Source: an uncultured Clostridia bacterium | GTDB lineage: Bacteria > Bacillota > Clostridia > UBA1381 | DNA: 64,000 nucleotides | Direction of reading: 5' to 3' | Assembly: GCA_934444735.1 (NCBI GenBank) | Contig: CAKSDE010000001.1 | Location: forward strand, 385,460 to 449,459 | Shown: positions 61,211 to 64,000 of the stretch, piece after piece | Layout: each line of letters begins with the position of its first letter | Position numbering within the stretch: the stretch's first letter is position 1 | Position numbers and translations under genes: made by a program | The notes under the pieces: model-generated | The model's input: the letters and a program-made list of their open reading frames with translations, nothing else | Told to the model about the DNA's origin: nothing | The model's database searches: none

Positions 61211-62065
61211 ATGGAAGTATCGACTTCGCTGAACATCTATAAAAATTTCACCAAAAGCTATGAAGAGGCGGTAAAACGTGCATCGGATTGCGGTTTTTCA
61301 TGCTTTGACTTTAATCCGAGTGATTATAAAGACGGCGATAATTTTTACACAGCCGATAATTGGCGGGAAAATATTGTAAATATAAGAAAATATGCCGAGA
61401 GTCTGGGAGTGAAATTCATGCAGGCGCATGCATTCTGTTTTAATGATATGCCCGATGATATGGATTATCAGATGAGAAAATCAATTGAGGCGGCGGCTTT
61501 GGCAGGAGCGCCGTGGACGGTTATGCACCCATGGGTTACGCATAAATCGTCAAAAGAAGAGATACTAAAAGAAAATATACGGCTTTTTGAGCCGTATATT
61601 GAATACGCAAAAAAGTTGGGTATAGGTATTGCGATTGAAAATATGTTTAAAAGGGTGTATTGGTTCGGAGAAGAAGTTAAATCGGAGGCTTTTTCGACAG
61701 CAGATGAGCTTATAGAAATTATTGATCTGCTTAATGAAAAGTATGGAAATGTCGGTGCTTGCTGGGATACCGGTCATGCCAACCTTTCGATGAAGAGCCA
61801 GTATGAAGATTTGCTGAAGCTCGGTAAGCGTTTGAAGGTTTTGCATATAGCCGATAATGCGGGACAGGCAGATGAGCATATGCCGGCGTTTTTCGGTTAT
61901 ATAGATTGGAAAGAGATAATTAGCGCTTTAAAAAAGATAAAATATAGCGGTACATTTAACTTTGAAACGCATAATTTTACAAGGGGCTTGCCGAATGAAC
62001 TGGTTGATGACGCTGTAAGGCTTATGTATAAAATAGGAGAATATGCAGTGAATTTGCCGGTCTGA
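61211..62065 (+). CDS. Sugar phosphate isomerase/epimerase family protein (xylose isomerase-like TIM barrel)
   Basis: 284 residues, cytoplasmic. Opens STSLNIYKNFTKSYEEAVKR and has the family's metal-site pattern: HPWVTHKSSKEE (near 110), GIAIENMFKRVYWFGEEVKS with its Glu (near 140), CWDTGHANLSMKSQ (near 182), LKVLHIADNAGQADEHMPAF (near 210) and FNFETHN near the end. The family includes ketose epimerases, myo-inositol enzymes and endonuclease IV-like proteins; the substrate is unknown. AAAGGAGG lies six bases before the ATG at 61211. Confidence 0.85.
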   Translation: MEVSTSLNIYKNFTKSYEEAVKRASDCGFSCFDFNPSDYKDGDNFYTADNWRENIVNIRKYAESLGVKFMQAHAFCFNDMPDDMDYQMRKSIEAAALAGAPWTVMHPWVTHKSSKEEILKENIRLFEPYIEYAKKLGIGIAIENMFKRVYWFGEEVKSEAFSTADELIEIIDLLNEKYGNVGACWDTGHANLSMKSQYEDLLKLGKRLKVLHIADNAGQADEHMPAFFGYIDWKEIISALKKIKYSGTFNFETHNFTRGLPNELVDDAVRLMYKIGEYAVNLPV

Positions 62066-62094
62066 AAACTGTTATGTGAAATTAACAAAAAAAC

Positions 62095-62123
62095 TTGACA
62101 AATGCATTGATATTTGGTATAAT
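62095..62123 (+). promoter_or_regulatory. Consensus promoter of greA
   Basis: TTGACA (62095-62100), 17-bp spacer, TATAAT (62118-62123). A leader of about 90 bases follows. Confidence 0.85.
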
Positions 62124-62217
62124 ACATCTTATATGTTTTGTAAATGGCTTAAAGAAAGCTGATAGAAATATCAGCAGGACATCTTTGAATTTTATTAATT
62201 TTGAGGAGTGTTGTAAA

Positions 62218-62697
62218 ATGGCAGAAAATAAAGAAATAGTGCTTACTCAAGAGGGTATGCAGAAGCTCAGAGATGAGCTGGAATATTTAAAGACGGCAAA
62301 AAGGCAGGAGGTTGCGGCAAAAATTAAGGTTGCACTCGGATTTGGCGATTTGTCGGAAAATTCTGAATATGATGAGGCGAAAAATGAACAGGCAGAGGTA
62401 GAGGCGAGAATAAATCAGATAACCGATATGCTTAAATATGCGAGGATTCTGGACGAAAGCGAGATTGTTTCGGACGAGGTAAGCTTAGGCAGTAAGGTGA
62501 AAATCTTAGATGTTGAGTTTGACGAAGAGCTTGAATATACAATCGTAAGCACGACAGAGGCAGACTCGAATAATAATAAGCTTTCGCAGGAATCGCCTGT
62601 AGGAAAAGCCTTGATGCACGGAAAAGTCGGAGATATTGTAAAAGCAGAAACACCGGGCGGCGAAGTTGAATTTAAAATTTTGGAAATATCAAGATAG
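62218..62697 (+). CDS. greA: Transcription elongation factor GreA
   Basis: 159 residues. Rescues backtracked RNA polymerase. N-terminal coiled coil with the tip acidic pair (LTQEGMQKLRDELEYLKTAK and GDLSENSEYDEAKNEQAEVE near 42-60), C-terminal FKBP-like domain (VSLGSKVKILDVEFDEELEY, SPVGKALMHGKVGDIVKAET). The ATG at 62218 with GAGGAG upstream is preferred; an extended frame back to 62095 starts inside the promoter and is not credible. Confidence 0.96.
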   Translation: MAENKEIVLTQEGMQKLRDELEYLKTAKRQEVAAKIKVALGFGDLSENSEYDEAKNEQAEVEARINQITDMLKYARILDESEIVSDEVSLGSKVKILDVEFDEELEYTIVSTTEADSNNNKLSQESPVGKALMHGKVGDIVKAETPGGEVEFKILEISR

Positions 62698-62704
62698 TGT
62701 TATG

Positions 62705-62747
62705 AAAAAATCACTTATTGCATATAGTTGCAGTAGGTGATTTTTTT
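62705..62747 (+). terminator. Terminator of greA that overlaps the next ribosome site
   Basis: TCACTTATTGCA (62711-62722) pairs with TGCAGTAGGTGA (62729-62740, wobbles allowed), flanked by A6 and T7. The AGGTGA of the 3' arm is also the ribosome site for the gene at 62748. Confidence 0.75.
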
Positions 62748-63752
62748 ATGAAAAATGATTTGACGGTATCGGGAGTGTATATTGCATCGGTAATCGGGGC
62801 AGGGTTTGTGTCAGGCAGTGAAATTGTCTGCTATTTTGCTGTGTACGGGAAATACGGTTTTTTGGGTATCATTATAGCCTCGCTGCTGTTTGCACTGTCT
62901 GCAACCGCTATTTTGGAGATCTCACAAAAGACGGACAGCAGAAACTGGAAAGAGGTTATAAATGTACTGTTCGGCAAAAAATGTGCTGCTGCGGTAAATC
63001 TGCTGACGGTTGTTTTTATGTTTTGCATTTTTGCGGCGATGCTTGCCGGGAGCGGCGAGAGTCTTTCCGAAATTGCGGGCTGTAAAAAAGCCGTGGGAGT
63101 ATTTTTGATTCTGATAATTACGGCGGTCATACTTGTCTTTGATGTACGCGGGTTTATGGCGGCAAACGGAGTTATGGCGGTATTTATTGTTGCAGGAACA
63201 CTGGGAGTTTGTTTGTATCTTTTTAATTTTAGAGAAATAAACGTTTTTAAGAGTGATATGAAATGGCTTGCCTCGGGAGCGGCATATACGGGATATAATG
63301 TTCTGACTGCCGGTGCGGTGCTGCCGCCGATGAGCGAATTTTGCAAAAGCAGCAGGCGCGTGGGTATTATCTCGGGAGGAATTATTTTTGTCCTTCTTTG
63401 TTCATTGTGGGGGATAATAAGCATCTATTACGCGAAAATTGATCTGGGCGTGTTTCCTATGCTGACGTTATGCAGAAGGCACGGTGTAATTTTGGGTGTG
63501 ATATATTCTGCTGTGCTGTTTGCGGCAATGCTGACTACAGCGGTGGCAAATGCGTTTTCGCTGACTGATATTTGCAGCGGAAAAAAGGTATATAGAATCG
63601 GATTTGTGATAGCTCTGGGGCTGTTGCTGTCAAGTTTTAAATTTGATTTTTTCATAGGTAAGATTTATAAGTATGCAGGGTATATGGGGATAGCTTTTAT
63701 GATATATATTGTTTGGCGTAACCGTTTTATGACGGAAAAGAAAGTAAATTAA
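62748..63752 (+). CDS. YkvI-like membrane protein of the amino-acid/cation transporter superfamily
   Basis: 334 residues, about ten membrane helices and no signal peptide. N-terminus GVYIASVIGAGFVSGSEIVC has the unwound-helix glycine motif of APC/LeuT-type transporters; other helices include LLTVVFMFCIFAAMLAGSGE and VGIISGGIIFVLLCSLWGII. Related to B. subtilis YkvI, whose substrate is not established to my knowledge. The ATG at 62748 has AGGTGA seven bases upstream; an earlier frame from 62718 runs through the terminator stem. Expression may depend on greA read-through. Confidence 0.8.
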   Translation: MKNDLTVSGVYIASVIGAGFVSGSEIVCYFAVYGKYGFLGIIIASLLFALSATAILEISQKTDSRNWKEVINVLFGKKCAAAVNLLTVVFMFCIFAAMLAGSGESLSEIAGCKKAVGVFLILIITAVILVFDVRGFMAANGVMAVFIVAGTLGVCLYLFNFREINVFKSDMKWLASGAAYTGYNVLTAGAVLPPMSEFCKSSRRVGIISGGIIFVLLCSLWGIISIYYAKIDLGVFPMLTLCRRHGVILGVIYSAVLFAAMLTTAVANAFSLTDICSGKKVYRIGFVIALGLLLSSFKFDFFIGKIYKYAGYMGIAFMIYIVWRNRFMTEKKVN

Positions 63753-63850
63753 AAAAATATAAAAAAATTAAATTGATTAGAAAAACAGCGTAAAATGGAG
63801 AAAATAAAAGTATTTTTTGAATAATCTTCTCCTAAGGCGCAAAAAGAGGG

Positions 63851-63879
63851 TTGCGAAAAAATATGGATTGTGGTATTAT
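63851..63879 (+). promoter_or_regulatory. Promoter of tRNA-Pro
   Basis: TTGCGA (63851-63856), 17-bp spacer, TATTAT (63874-63879), about 45 bp before the tRNA. Confidence 0.6.
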
Positions 63880-63923
63880 ATACAAGTCGTCAGGAAATGG
63901 CGGCAGGGTTCGACTGAATATGA

Positions 63924-64000
63924 CGGGATGTAGCGCAGTTTGGTAGCGCATCTGGTTTGGGACCAGAGGGCCGCAGGTTCGAATCCTGTCATCCCGACCA
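63924..64000 (+). tRNA. tRNA-Pro (anticodon TGG)
   Basis: 77 nt with CCA encoded. Acceptor CGGGATG pairs with CATCCCG. D-arm GCGC...GCGC, anticodon stem TCTGG/CCAGA with loop TTTGGGA (anticodon TGG at 63958-63960), T-loop TTCGAAT in a CAGG/CCTG stem. It ends exactly at the window edge; other tRNAs may follow. Confidence 0.96.

Noticed and set aside
62095..62217. N-terminal extension of GreA
   Set aside because: The extra 41 codons start within the promoter and precede a good ribosome site; known GreA proteins are about 158 residues.

Overview
The window reads as chromosome from an anaerobic, Gram-positive member of the Clostridia. Five proteins carry S-layer homology (SLH) domains. A single-chain glycyl-tRNA synthetase, an ECF-type folate transporter under a THF riboswitch, rubrerythrin, an mreBCD/PBP2 operon, a small SRP RNA and GGAGG ribosome binding sites (with some TTG/GTG starts) all fit. 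Many promoters have near-consensus sigma-A boxes with a 17-bp spacer. Genus cannot be fixed by eye; a polysaccharide-degrading gut or rumen Clostridia lineage is an inference from the gene content.

1-19 kb: accessory carbohydrate/cell-surface region. A truncated GH130 phosphorylase gene and an AraC regulator lie on the minus strand. Divergent from them are six secreted proteins on the plus strand: two related beta-helix proteins, two multi-domain LamG/Ig/copper-amine-oxidase-N-like proteins and two SLH proteins. A GDSL/SGNH esterase closes the run. Neighbours share domains, so the cluster looks like a surface-anchored glycan-binding and cleaving assembly. A phosphoglucomutase follows.

20.7-32.2 kb: mixed region. 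An orphan HTH protein is bracketed by copies of an interspersed repeat and a palindromic terminator. Next come a ZIP metal transporter, the folT-folC operon with its riboswitch, rubrerythrin, an orphan LytTR response regulator, a CAP-SLH surface protein, and the DUF3737-patB pair.

32.2-40.3 kb: growth and division block (zapA, U32 peptidase-family protein, maf, mreB, mreC, mreD, PBP2), then methylglyoxal synthase.

40.4-51.1 kb: an SLH-glucosaminidase, an ABC-F protein, dtd, glyS, mscL, a three-gene membrane-stress set resembling ydjG-ydjH-ydjI, and a MATE exporter behind a leader terminator.

51.1-64 kb: an AraC regulator divergent from a GH2 beta-mannosidase, the SRP RNA, dnaX-ybaB-recR, a 109-bp tandem repeat, radA, an SLH-M15 peptidase, a sugar isomerase-like protein, greA, a YkvI-like membrane protein, and tRNA-Pro(TGG) ending exactly at the window edge.

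I see no CRISPR array, prophage, transposase or rRNA. The most unusual content is the secreted-protein cluster, the interspersed structured repeats, and several predicted RNA control elements.
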